A stretch of DNA of 64,000 bases from Saccharopolyspora oryzae (lineage in GTDB: Bacteria; Actinomycetota; Actinomycetes; Mycobacteriales; Pseudonocardiaceae). Within the stretch, counting starts at the first letter, position 1. Each line of letters opens with the position of its first letter. Location of the stretch: the NCBI RefSeq assembly GCF_027853915.1, contig NZ_JAQGLA010000014.1, forward strand, positions 1-64,000, written 5' to 3'. This document shows positions 1-9,019 of the stretch, in pieces. Under the pieces are notes generated by a model, which was given only the letters and a program-made list of their open reading frames with translations, ran no database searches and had not been told where the DNA came from. The translations under genes were made by a program, and so were the position numbers.

Positions 1-688
1 CGAAGCGGTGCGGCGGCACGACGTCCGGATCGGCGAAGCACAGCCGCATCAGCTGCTCGGTCCGCTCGGCCGGAGTCACGGCGGCCAGCTGCCGACGCGT
101 CCGCGCCCCGATCACCGGCACCATCGCCAGCGCGATCCGCGGATCGGAGACCCGCCGGGGATCCAGCCGCAGGTCGGGCATGGCCGGGGAGACCAAGGTC
201 AGCGTGGCGATCAGGTCGGGGCGCTGCACCGCCACCTCGACGGCCACCGCCGCGCCGAAGGAATTGCCGGACAGGTGCACCGGGGCGGGCAGCTGCTCCA
301 GCAGGCCGATCACCGCTTCGGCGTTGGCCTGGCGGGTGCACGGGAACCCCCGCGGTGGTTCGGTGTGGCCGAATCCGGGTAGGTCGACCGCGATGCTGCG
401 CAACTTCACCGAGAGCACGGCGGCGAGGTCGGTCCAGTTCGTCGAGGAGCCGGCCAGGCCGTGCAGGTGCACTGCGGTCTCAGCGGTCACCGCTGGTCCG
501 GGCGTCTCCCGCACGTGCAGCCGCACCGGCCCCCAGCCGGTGGCGACGTCGACGTGCTGCCCGGGCGGAGGTTTGGCCGCGAGGTCGACCGGAGGAACGC
601 CCTCGGCTACCAGCGGCACCCGCGTCAGCTCCCGTCGGCCGAGCTGGTCTCGTCCGGGAACCGCAACAGTAGGTGTAGTGGTGGTCAC
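1..688 (-). CDS. alpha/beta hydrolase, 3' end outside window
   Basis: Alpha/beta-hydrolase fold enzyme; the last part of the protein lies beyond the left edge, so 229 residues are visible. The oxyanion-hole HGLAGSS is at residues 76-82, the strand VDLPGFGHTEP at 101-111, and the nucleophile elbow GNSFGA puts the catalytic serine near 143. The acid and histidine are not reached. The start is GTG at 688, about 120 bp from the oppositely oriented TetR gene, which might control it. The substrate cannot be told; similar proteins are annotated as lipases or esterases. No signal peptide is evident, so it is probably cytoplasmic. Confidence 0.85.
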   Translation of the reverse strand, partial: MTTTTPTVAVPGRDQLGRRELTRVPLVAEGVPPVDLAAKPPPGQHVDVATGWGPVRLHVRETPGPAVTAETAVHLHGLAGSSTNWTDLAAVLSVKLRSIAVDLPGFGHTEPPRGFPCTRQANAEAVIGLLEQLPAPVHLSGNSFGAAVAVEVAVQRPDLIATLTLVSPAMPDLRLDPRRVSDPRIALAMVPVIGARTRRQLAAVTPAERTEQLMRLCFADPDVVPPHRF

Positions 689-807
689 AACTACAGCATG
701 ATGGCCCCTCGACCACCGGATTTCGCCACCTGGGCCTACCGACGAGTAGAGTCAGTGCGCACCGGAGGTCGCCAACGGCCGCCGAGCGCGCTTTTGGAAG
801 GAATCGG

Positions 808-1440
808 GTGGAGGCGAGGATGACCGAGACCGCGCAACCTGGCCGAGGTGTCCGGTTGCCCCGCGACGCACGCCGCGCGCAGCTGCTCGAAGCTGCCCAG
901 CACGTGTTCGTGCACAACGGCTACCACGCGGCGGCGATGGACGACATCGCCGAACGCGCGGGCGTCAGCAAGCCCGTCCTCTACCAGCACTTCCCCGGCA
1001 AGCTCGAGCTCTACCTGGCGCTGCTGGACGTGCACGGCAACGAGCTGGTGCGCCGCGTCCGCGAAGCCATCGCGTCCACCTCGGACAACAAGCTCCGGGT
1101 GCGGGCGGCGATCGGCGCGCTGTACGAGTTCGTGGCGGGCGAGGACCAGGCGTTCCGGCTGGTGTTCGAGTCCGACCTGCGCGGCGAGCCGGCGGTGGAG
1201 AAGTCCGTCGAGAGCGCTCTGCACGGCTGCATCGACGCGATCACCGAGGCGGTGACGGCGGATGCCGGGCTCGACGCCGAGCGCGCCCGCCTGCTGGCGG
1301 TCGGCCTGGTCGGCCTGGCCCAGGTGACCGCGCGCGACTGGCTCGACGCGCGCGGAACGATCTCCCGGGACGAGGCGGTCGGCCTGATGTCCACCCTCGC
1401 CTGGAAGGGCCTCGCCGGCTTCCCCCTCCAGAACACCTGA
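808..1440 (+). CDS. TetR/AcrR family transcriptional regulator
   Basis: DNA-binding repressor of 210 residues. The TetR helix-turn-helix spans about residues 27-58, with the family signature of a DDIAERAGVSKPVLYQHF-type recognition helix. The C-terminal half is the ligand and dimer domain and gives no clue to the ligand. GTG at 808 is chosen because GGAAGGAA lies at 796-803; an in-frame ATG at 820 is possible but GAGG abuts it. It is divergent from the hydrolase at 1-688, the arrangement expected for a local repressor. The gene ends 21 bp before the insertion sequence. Confidence 0.9.
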   Translation: MEARMTETAQPGRGVRLPRDARRAQLLEAAQHVFVHNGYHAAAMDDIAERAGVSKPVLYQHFPGKLELYLALLDVHGNELVRRVREAIASTSDNKLRVRAAIGALYEFVAGEDQAFRLVFESDLRGEPAVEKSVESALHGCIDAITEAVTADAGLDAERARLLAVGLVGLAQVTARDWLDARGTISRDEAVGLMSTLAWKGLAGFPLQNT

Positions 1441-1461
1441 CCCCGGATCCGCAAATTCAAT

Positions 1462-1479
1462 GAGGTGTTCTCAGTAAGG
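1462..1479 (+). repeat. IS left terminal inverted repeat
   Basis: GAGGTGTTCTCAGTAAGG; it is the exact reverse complement of 2445-2462 and directly follows the AAT target duplication. Confidence 0.9.
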
Positions 1480-1606
1480 CTGGGCAGGGGGCGCCATGGT
1501 GTGAGGTGTGACGGTCGCCGAGGGCCTGCCTGAAGGAAGTGGGACGTGGGGGCTCCTGGTAGAAGAACTCCGACCAAAGATGATCTTCACCAGGCAAGGC
1601 CCCCAC

Positions 1607-2443
1607 GTGATCACCTATCGTGCCATCCTCGATGTTCCCCGTGACCTCGCCCTCTACCTCGCCGGACTGCTGGCCGCCCAGCGTCGTGAGCTCGGCACCC
1701 GGAAAGGCCGCCGGGCACTGACCCCGTTCGGCCAGGCAGTGCTGGGGCTGCGTTGGTTCCGGGACAACATCAATATCGCCAGACTCGCCCGTGATCACGG
1801 GATCTCCAGCGCGACCGCCTACCGCTACCTCGACGAGGTCACCGAAGTGCTCTCCGCCCAGCGCCCTGACCTGCACGAGGCTCTCCGGCAGGCCAAAGAC
1901 GACGGCTGGACCTATGTGATCGGCGACGGCAAGATCTTCTCCTGCGACCGGGTGAACGAGAAGATCCTCAGCGTCAAAGGCACCGAGATCGACCGGTGGC
2001 ATTCCGGGAAAACCCGCGGGCAGGGCGGCAACATTCAAGCTCTCACCCAGCCCGACGGGTTCCCGATCTGGGTCAGCGACGTCGAACCAGGCTCGGTCCA
2101 CGACATCACCGCCGCCGACAAACACGTTCTCGGCGCCCTGCACTGGGCCGCGTCCCAGCTAGACCTGCCCACCCTGGCCGACGCCGGCTACCAAGGCACC
2201 GGTGCCGGGATCCACACCCCAGTCAAACGCTCCAAGAAACACCCCGGCAGCCCACTGGACATCGACAACCAGACCTACAACCTGCTGCTCCGCAGCCTGC
2301 GCGCCCTGGGCGAACGCGGATTCGCCCTCCTGGTCGGACGCTGGCGCACCCTACGGCGCTTGACCACCAGTCCCCGCAAAATCGGCCACATCGTCCAAGC
2401 CGCACTCGTACTCACCCACCACGAACACGGCCGCCTGACCTAA
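1607..2443 (+). CDS. IS5-type DDE transposase
   Basis: Transposase of 278 residues that cuts and joins the ends of the enclosing IS. A helix-turn-helix (about residues 55-75, ARDHGISSATAYRYLDE) precedes a DDE domain of the DDE_Tnp_4 kind, with likely catalytic residues D107 (VIGDGK), D166 (GSVHDITAADKH) and E236 (GERGFALL). The frame is open upstream to GTG at 1508, but the GTG at 1607 gives the usual family N-terminus (VITYRAILDVPRD) and is preferred. No internal stop or frameshift is seen, so it may be functional. Confidence 0.88.
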   Translation: MITYRAILDVPRDLALYLAGLLAAQRRELGTRKGRRALTPFGQAVLGLRWFRDNINIARLARDHGISSATAYRYLDEVTEVLSAQRPDLHEALRQAKDDGWTYVIGDGKIFSCDRVNEKILSVKGTEIDRWHSGKTRGQGGNIQALTQPDGFPIWVSDVEPGSVHDITAADKHVLGALHWAASQLDLPTLADAGYQGTGAGIHTPVKRSKKHPGSPLDIDNQTYNLLLRSLRALGERGFALLVGRWRTLRRLTTSPRKIGHIVQAALVLTHHEHGRLT

Positions 2444-2444
2444 T

Positions 2445-2462
2445 CCTTACTGAGAACACCTC
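2445..2462 (-). repeat. IS right terminal inverted repeat
   Basis: CCTTACTGAGAACACCTC; it pairs without mismatch with 1462-1479 and begins immediately after the transposase stop codon. AAT follows at 2463-2465. Confidence 0.9.
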
Positions 2463-2556
2463 AATGGAAATCGGACATCCAATTTCCATTGAATTTGCGC
2501 ACCCCCCGACACCCAGCACCCGCCCGGACGGCTCGGTGCCCGTCCCGGGTGGTCCG

Positions 2557-2632
2557 CAGTTTCAATTGAAACTGCAGATCCCAGGCACGGTGGACCGCAG
2601 TTTCAATTGAAACTGTTGTCAGTCGGGACTGA
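2557..2632. repeat. compound palindromic element, copy 1 (A-spacer-A-hairpin)
   Basis: Two copies of the 18-bp perfect palindrome CAGTTTCAATTGAAACTG (2557-2574 and 2598-2615) flank a 23-nt spacer (2575-2597). A small hairpin TCAGTC-GG-GACTGA follows at 2619-2632. It lies 24 nt beyond the stop of the minus-strand hydrolase (2656), with the small hairpin nearest that stop. Spacer bases GGTGGACC (2589-2596) can also pair with GGTCCACC (2638-2645). It may act as a terminator for the hydrolase operon; no U-tract is present. Confidence 0.85.
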
Positions 2633-2655
2633 AACCACGGTCCACCGAGGTCGGA

Positions 2656-3570
2656 TCAGCGGGCGGCTCGGGCGACGAGTTCGGCGATGCGGTCGGTGAC
2701 CTCCGTCGTTCGCTCCAGCGGGAGCATGTGGCCCGCACCCGCGTAGATCAGCAGCTTCGCGTTCGGCAGCGCCTCGGCGATGCGGCGGGAGTGCGTGTGC
2801 GGCGTGAGCCGGTCGGCCAGGCCGGAGAGCACGACAGCCGGCTTGGACCGGAGCGCGGACAGCGCACCGAGCCGGTCGTGATCGGCCAGGGCCGCGCGGA
2901 AGGACGCCATGTTCGACGGGTTGCAGGCGGCGACCCAGTCCGCGGTGGTCGCCACGTCCCTGGCCTCCGGGCCGCGTCCGAACAGCAGCCAGCGCATGGC
3001 CGGCCGCATCCACGCCGACTTCGAGCTCAGCCGCTTCCCGCTGGCTCCCGCGAGCTGCTTGCGCACCAACCGCTCGCTGCGGTTGGCCAGCGCCGCGACC
3101 GGCGCGGGCAGGCCGAGGGTCGGCGCCACCAGGTCACCACCCGAGGTCGCCACCAGCGCCACCCCGGCCACGCGCTGCTCGACCAGCTCCGGGTGCTGCT
3201 CGGCCAGCGCCATGATCGTCATGCCGCCCATCGAGTGCCCGGCCAGCACCACCGGCCCGGTCGGGACCCGGTCTTCGATCAGCTCCGCCAGGTCGTCCGC
3301 GCAGCGCCGGATGCTCGCGCCACCTCGCGGCGCCGCGTCGCTCTCGCCGTGGCCGCGCAGGTCGAAGCGCAGCACGCGCGCCTCGACCCCGGCCGCCTTC
3401 GGCAGGCCGGTCGCGACCCGGTCCCAGCTGTGCTTGGTCAGCGCCCAGCCGTGCACGAGCACGACGGTGACGGGCGCGTCGACCGGTCCTTCCTCGACGA
3501 CGCTCAGCCGGACGCCATCGCTGGTCTTGAACTCGTCAGCGGTCGTGGTCAGCAAGTTCGCTCCCGTCAT
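2656..3570 (-). CDS. alpha/beta hydrolase in diiron-oxygenase operon
   Basis: Hydrolase of 304 residues. LVHGWALT near residue 38 forms the oxyanion hole, FDLRGHGESD lies at 69-78 and the nucleophile elbow GHSMGG puts Ser near 113. The likely acid is in SGLADRLTP and the catalytic His in GAGHMLPLE near the C-terminus. The ATG at 3570 overlaps the stop of the upstream gene (ATGA), so the two are translationally coupled. Partnership with an AurF-like oxygenase and a divergent TetR suggests catabolism or detoxification of a small lipophilic compound, but the substrate is unknown. Confidence 0.9.
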   Translation of the reverse strand: MTGANLLTTTADEFKTSDGVRLSVVEEGPVDAPVTVVLVHGWALTKHSWDRVATGLPKAAGVEARVLRFDLRGHGESDAAPRGGASIRRCADDLAELIEDRVPTGPVVLAGHSMGGMTIMALAEQHPELVEQRVAGVALVATSGGDLVAPTLGLPAPVAALANRSERLVRKQLAGASGKRLSSKSAWMRPAMRWLLFGRGPEARDVATTADWVAACNPSNMASFRAALADHDRLGALSALRSKPAVVLSGLADRLTPHTHSRRIAEALPNAKLLIYAGAGHMLPLERTTEVTDRIAELVARAAR

Positions 3571-4466
3571 CGGATCAGGTGGGCCTTCTTCCACCAGTAC
3601 ATTCCCGGCGTTCCGACCAGCCCCGCTTCCTGCAGGAACGCCATGATCTTCTCGCCGCCCCAGTGCAGGGTGTCCTGCCAGACCGGATTGCTCCACGCCG
3701 CTTCCATGCCGTCGCGCGGCCGGATGCCGACCGCCTTGTAGACGTGCGGGTTGATCAGGCTGAAGCAGACGAAGTACGACACCATCGCGGTCATGAACTG
3801 GTGGTAGGCGCGTTCCGCGGCGTTGCACTCGGCCATCCGGCGCATCACCTCTTCGCGCGCGAAGGTCACGTGCCGCGCCTCCTCCAGCACGTGGATGCGG
3901 TTGATCATGCGCACCAGCGGCTGGACGTTCTCGTCGTTCATCTGGTCCCGCTGGTAGCGGTCCAGGATCTCCTCCGCGACCAGGATCGACGCGTACGCCG
4001 ACGGGCCGCGCAGGGTCGCGGGCAGGATCCGGCCGCCGAGCTTCAGCAGCGGCAGCGGCCCGTAGGCCGGAGCCCCGATCCGGTCCACCGTCTTGGCGAA
4101 CATCGTCGAGTGGCGGCACTCGTCGGCCACCTCGGTCAGCGCGTACTGGGCGTGGTTGGTGCGCGGGTCGGAGTTGTAGAACTCCTTGAGCAGCATCTGC
4201 ATCAGCAGGACCTCGAACCACAGACCGTTGGAGGCGATGCTGGCGAACTCGTGCTTGGTGAGCTCGATGCGCTGCTCGTCGCTGAGCCGGTCCCAGAGCT
4301 CGGTGCCGTAGAGCGAGCTGCGGTGCAGCGGGATGAACGGCTTGCCCTCGGCCAGCGGCGCATCCCAGTCGACGTCGACTTCGGGGTCGTAGCTGTTCCG
4401 CGCCGACGAGCTCAACAGCCTGCCGGCCGTCTTCTCCCGGTCGTTGACCTGCAAGGCCCTGCTCAT
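3567..4466 (-). CDS. AurF-like diiron oxygenase family protein
   Basis: Soluble helical protein of 299 residues resembling the AurF/p-aminobenzoate N-oxygenase family (Pfam PF11583), which use a carboxylate-bridged di-iron centre. Two ligand-type helices are visible: EVADECRHS (mid-protein) and VLEEARHVTFAREE, each supplying Glu/His pairs spaced as in diiron enzymes. ATG at 4466 follows GAGGGG by 10 nt. It is first in a two-gene operon with the hydrolase at 2656-3570 and divergent from a TetR gene across 64 bp. It could instead be a metal-dependent hydrolase by annotation habit; the exact reaction is unknown. Confidence 0.82.
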   Translation of the reverse strand: MSRALQVNDREKTAGRLLSSSARNSYDPEVDVDWDAPLAEGKPFIPLHRSSLYGTELWDRLSDEQRIELTKHEFASIASNGLWFEVLLMQMLLKEFYNSDPRTNHAQYALTEVADECRHSTMFAKTVDRIGAPAYGPLPLLKLGGRILPATLRGPSAYASILVAEEILDRYQRDQMNDENVQPLVRMINRIHVLEEARHVTFAREEVMRRMAECNAAERAYHQFMTAMVSYFVCFSLINPHVYKAVGIRPRDGMEAAWSNPVWQDTLHWGGEKIMAFLQEAGLVGTPGMYWWKKAHLIR

Positions 4467-4498
4467 CCCGTGATCACCCCTCAACCCGCGGCATTGCG

Positions 4499-4515
4499 TG
4501 TTACTTCGGGTAACA
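4499..4515. promoter_or_regulatory. inverted repeat, likely TetR operator
   Basis: TGTTAC-TTCGG-GTAACA is a perfect 6-bp inverted repeat with a 5-nt centre. It lies in the 64-bp gap between the divergent starts at 4466 (minus) and 4531 (plus), where a TetR protein would control both directions. The GTG of tetR is only 15 bp downstream, so the site probably overlaps its promoter. Confidence 0.6.
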
Positions 4516-4530
4516 GTTACCTTGGGTAGC

Positions 4531-5286
4531 GTGAGCCACATCTCTCGACCTGTCAAGGCTGCTCCGAACGACGGCGCCCGCGGCGACGCGCGGCGGGAAC
4601 GCTGGCGCGAGCACCGCCAGGCGCGGCGCGCCGAGTTCGTCGAGGCGACGGTGCGGGCCATCGGCAAGCACGGGGCCGAGGTCGGCATGGACGACATCGC
4701 CGCCGAGGCCGGGGTCAGCAAACCGGTGCTCTACCGGCACTTCCACGACAAGAGCGACCTCTACGTCGCCGTCGGCGAATGGGGCGCGGAGCTGCTGATG
4801 CAGCGCCTCCGACCGCTGTTCCACGAGACCGGCAGCCCCAACCAGCGGATCCGCCGCCTGCTCGACGCCTACCTCGGGACCATCGAGCAGTACCCGGACC
4901 TGTACCGGTTCGTCGTGCAGCGCACCTTCGCCGACCGGCCGGTGCGCAGCGACCCGGTCACGGCGGAGAAGACGGTGATCGCGAACTCGCTGTCCCGCCT
5001 GCTCGGCGAGTACCTGCGGCTGCTCGGCCTGGACTCCGGCGGCGTCGAGGTCTGGAGCCACGGCGCGGTCGGGATGGTGCAGGCCAGCGGTGACTGGTGG
5101 CTGGACCGGCAGTCGATGAGCCGCAGCGACCTCACCGACTACCTGGCGCAGATCATCTGGCACGCCATCGACGGCCTGCTGCGCTCGGCGGGCCTGGTGA
5201 TCGACCCCGACGAACCGCTGGAGATCAACGAGCACGGCTTGCACGTGGTGGCCGATGCCGACGAGGAGGACGTCGACCATGGATGA
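4531..5286 (+). CDS. TetR family transcriptional regulator
   Basis: Regulator of 251 residues with the TetR DNA-binding helices at about residues 37-70 (DDIAAEAGVSKPVLYRHF) and a large C-terminal domain of the TetR_C type. GTG at 4531 is preferred to the in-frame upstream 4498, which would place the start inside the inverted repeat. It overlaps the following DUF4873 gene by 8 bp, indicating coupling. From position, it likely represses itself and the divergent diiron-oxygenase/hydrolase operon through the site at 4499-4515. Confidence 0.9.
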   Translation: MSHISRPVKAAPNDGARGDARRERWREHRQARRAEFVEATVRAIGKHGAEVGMDDIAAEAGVSKPVLYRHFHDKSDLYVAVGEWGAELLMQRLRPLFHETGSPNQRIRRLLDAYLGTIEQYPDLYRFVVQRTFADRPVRSDPVTAEKTVIANSLSRLLGEYLRLLGLDSGGVEVWSHGAVGMVQASGDWWLDRQSMSRSDLTDYLAQIIWHAIDGLLRSAGLVIDPDEPLEINEHGLHVVADADEEDVDHG

Positions 5287-5587
5287 GCACGACGAGGACG
5301 ACTACCGCGGCCCGGCCACGGTGCGCACCGAGGACCGCGAGGTCGCGGTCGAGGTGGTGCTGCGCGGCCACTTCCAGCCGATCGACGGCCGTTTCCACTG
5401 GTACGGGCGGGTGGCCGCGCACGACGAGGTGGCCGAGTTCGCCGCCGGCCGCAAGACGGCGGTGCTGCTGAGCACCCCGCAGGGCGAAGCGCGGGGCACC
5501 CTCTCGGACCCGGATCCGTGGGGCCGCTTCCGGATAACCGGCACCGGCCGCCCGCCGTTCCCGATCCCGACCGACGTGGACGACTGA
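5279..5587 (+). CDS. DUF4873 domain protein
   Basis: Small acidic protein of 102 residues, the DUF4873 family as I recognise it from YRGPATVRTEDREVAVEV and GRFHWYGRV. In actinomycetes this domain occurs alone or fused to flavin monooxygenases; its function is unknown. ATG at 5279 overlaps the tetR stop (5284-5286). No transmembrane segment or signal peptide. A strong terminator follows 14 bp after the stop, closing the tetR-DUF4873 operon. Association with an oxygenase locus hints at a role with oxidised ligands, but this is only positional. Confidence 0.82.
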   Translation: MDEHDEDDYRGPATVRTEDREVAVEVVLRGHFQPIDGRFHWYGRVAAHDEVAEFAAGRKTAVLLSTPQGEARGTLSDPDPWGRFRITGTGRPPFPIPTDVDD

Positions 5588-5601
5588 GCAGCGGGAAACG
5601 C

Positions 5602-5643
5602 GGAGGGCACCTCTCGCCACGTACCTGGCGAGAGGTGCCCTCC
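5602..5643. terminator. strong bidirectional hairpin
   Basis: A perfect 18-bp stem begins GGAGGGCACC at 5602 and closes at 5643 around a 6-nt loop CGTACC (5620-5625). It lies between the convergent genes ending at 5587 (plus) and 5684 (minus). No U-run follows, as is common in actinomycetes. Confidence 0.8.
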
Positions 5644-5683
5644 ACCTCGGTCTAGCGGCCGCGCGCGGCGGAACTCCCGACGA

Positions 5684-5911
5684 TCAGCCGACGCCGAAGC
5701 CGACCCGCGGCAGCTCGGCCGGGCCGATCTCCACGTAGGCGACCTTCGTCGACGGGACGATGACGCGCCGCCCCTTCTCGTCGGTCAGCGCCAGCACGCC
5801 GTCAGCGTTCTTCAGCGCGTCGGCGACCAGCGACTCGACCTCTTCGGGGGACTGTCCGCTGGCGACCGTCAGCTCGCGCGGGCTGTCCACGACGCCGATC
5901 TTGACCTCCAC
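5684..5911 (-). CDS. DUF3107 family protein
   Basis: Protein of 75 residues matching the length and sequence style of the actinobacterial DUF3107 family (VEVKIGVVDSPRELTV start, PSTKVAYVEIG end). The function is unknown; it is widely conserved in actinobacteria. The GTG start at 5911 has GGAGG at 5918-5922, a good spacing, which favours it over the longer frame beginning at 5953. It is downstream of and codirectional with the MiaE-like gene but separated by a compound palindromic element, so it is probably transcribed on its own. Confidence 0.88.
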   Translation of the reverse strand: MEVKIGVVDSPRELTVASGQSPEEVESLVADALKNADGVLALTDEKGRRVIVPSTKVAYVEIGPAELPRVGFGVG

Positions 5912-6045
5912 GCCGAACCTCCGTTGGGCACTCGATTCCGATGGATGCGGCAAGGCTATCCCAGCCCGAGCCGACTCAGGGCAACGAAGCCCACCGCGCC
6001 GCTATTCCCCCGACCGCAGCAACCCGACCGGGGCCAGCAGAACCA

Positions 6046-6122
6046 CAGTTTCAATTGAAACTGCGGATCCCACCCACGGCGGATCGCAGTTTCAATTGAA
6101 ACTGCATTCAGTCGAGACTGAA
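6046..6122. repeat. compound palindromic element, copy 2
   Basis: Palindrome A cores lie at 6046-6063 and 6087-6104 with a 23-nt spacer (6064-6086), then two bases and the hairpin TTCAGTC-GA-GACTGAA at 6107-6122. The small hairpin is 16 nt from the stop of the minus-strand gene at 6139, the same polarity as copy 1. The spacer is in the same orientation as in copy 1 and in the opposite orientation to copy 3. Confidence 0.88.
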
Positions 6123-6138
6123 GCCATCGTCGGCGGGG

Positions 6139-6825
6139 TCAGCCGAGGCCGAGGCGCTCCATGCGCTTGCCGTGGTTGCTCTGCAGGCGGCGGAACATGG
6201 CTCCGATGCCGGTCAGGTCGCCCGAGCCCTTGATGATCAGCTCGGCCAGCGCGTCGCGCTCGGCGACCACCCGCTGCGCCTGCATGATCGCCTCGCCCAG
6301 CAGGCGCCGACCCCACAGCGTCAGCTTGTCGCGCAGCTGCCGGTCGTCCTCGCAGGCCGCCTGCACCTCGCGCTCGGCGAAGGCCGCGTGCCCGGTGTCG
6401 GCCAGGACCGCGAGCACCAGATCGCGCGACGTCGGGTCGAGCCACTCGGCGACCTCGCGGTAGAAATCGGCCGCCAGACCGTCTCCGACGTAGGCCTTGA
6501 CGAGTGATTCCAGCCACGAATGCGGCGCGGTGGAGGCGTTGAACGCTTCGAACGGCTCGGCGAAGGGCTCCATCACGGCGCCGATCTCCACCCCGCGCCC
6601 GGCGAGGTGCTCCTCGAGCAGCCGGTAGTGCCCCATCTCCGCCGCCGCCATGCTGGCCAGCGCTGCGCGCCCGGTCAGAGTGGGTGCGGTGCGCGCGTCC
6701 TCGGCGAGACGGTCGAACGCGGTGAGCTCGCCGTAGGCCAGTGCCGCCAGCAGATCCACGACGCCTTCCGAGTAACGTTCGTCACTTTCTCCCGGCAGCG
6801 CCGCGTTCTGGTCAGCCTCACTCAT
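6139..6825 (-). CDS. ferritin-like/MiaE-like protein
   Basis: All-helical protein of 228 residues of the ferritin-like fold annotated in actinobacteria as tRNA-(ms2io6A)-hydroxylase-like (MiaE_2). Candidate metal-binding segments are [26 protein letters not shown] and [13 protein letters not shown], giving Glu/His pairs along helices. ATG at 6825. The biochemical role in actinobacteria is not established; a diiron redox role is likely. It is divergent from the DEAD-box helicase across a 425-bp gap, a neighbourhood I recall as conserved in this phylum. Its 3' side carries the compound palindrome. Confidence 0.8.
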   Translation of the reverse strand: MSEADQNAALPGESDERYSEGVVDLLAALAYGELTAFDRLAEDARTAPTLTGRAALASMAAAEMGHYRLLEEHLAGRGVEIGAVMEPFAEPFEAFNASTAPHSWLESLVKAYVGDGLAADFYREVAEWLDPTSRDLVLAVLADTGHAAFAEREVQAACEDDRQLRDKLTLWGRRLLGEAIMQAQRVVAERDALAELIIKGSGDLTGIGAMFRRLQSNHGKRMERLGLG

Positions 6826-7250
6826 GGCTGCGAGCGTAACCGGCGGCGCGCCCGAGTTATACGCGCCACGGTCAGAACGGCCGACCAACAGGTATCCTTT
6901 GACATCGGAGGAGCTTCGGCGTCCAGCGGGCGGCCTGCCGGTCGCGCACCGCGGGGCTGGCTCCCCGAACGTCACGATCCGGGCGCGACAGCCCGAGCGG
7001 GACGGCCCCGGACCACTGCCGGCGCGAACGCGGCCCACGAGAGCTCGCACGCCGGTTTTGGCGCACGCGACGCCGAGAGGAACGAACCGCAGCGGATCTC
7101 CGCTGAGCGAACAGAGGCGCGCATCATCACGTCGGTGACCACGAGCACAGCGAGCGGCTGGGAACAGCAGGCCGCAGTCCTCGGAGGCCGTCGCCACGGA
7201 TCGACCCGAACCGGGACGCGAGCGCGCAGGTACCGAGAGAGGCGATCATT
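6826..7250. other. 425-bp divergent intergenic region
   Basis: Holds the promoters and leaders of the MiaE-like gene (minus) and the helicase (plus). The reading frames crossing it have no family resemblance and run antisense into genes. I see GAGAGAGG at 7235-7242 as the helicase ribosome binding site but no clear terminator, repeat or riboswitch. The long helicase leader may be regulatory, as in cold-shock helicases; that is not shown by the sequence. Confidence 0.5.
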
Positions 7251-8900
<1,650 letters not shown>

Positions 8901-8984
8901 CGGAGGCAGCGGATGGCGGTTTCCCCGGAGATCGCCATCCACCCCGCAAGCTGATCAGCACCCGCTGACGGGAAACCGGCTTGT

Positions 8985-9012
8985 AAGCTCGCCCTCGAGG
9001 CGAGCTTTTTTT
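8985..9012 (+). terminator. intrinsic terminator after helicase
   Basis: AAGCTCGCC-CTCGA-GGCGAGCTT (8985-9007) followed by a run of seven T (9006-9012). It is one of the few textbook U-tract terminators in the window. Confidence 0.92.
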
Positions 9013-9019
9013 AGGAGTG

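Larger units (their letters stand above)
1462..2462 (+). mobile_element. IS5-family-type insertion sequence, 1001 bp, intact
   Basis: Complete single-ORF insertion sequence. It is bounded by perfect 18-bp terminal inverted repeats and flanked by a 3-bp target duplication AAT (1459-1461 and 2463-2465). One transposase gene fills it. Intact ends, an uninterrupted DDE ORF and an exact target duplication indicate recent, possibly still active, transposition. The 3-bp duplication fits subgroups of the IS5 family; the subgroup cannot be fixed without a database search. The target is inside a family B palindrome. Confidence 0.9.
1450..2499. repeat. family B palindrome, split by insertion sequence
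   Basis: The left part at 1450-1461 reads CGCAAATTCAAT. The right part at 2466-2499 ends CCATTGAATTTGCG. Removing the IS (1462-2462) and one copy of the AAT duplication joins them into a palindrome of about 46 bp with arms CGCAAATTCAATGGAAAT, the same design as the uninterrupted copies at 28185, 43620 and 46064. It lies just after the TetR stop at 1440, in the usual 3'-end position of this family. Confidence 0.85.

Noticed and set aside
2557-2615. CRISPR-like repeat-spacer-repeat pattern
   Set aside because: Only two repeats per locus, the repeats are perfect palindromes, spacers are alike between loci, and no cas genes are present.
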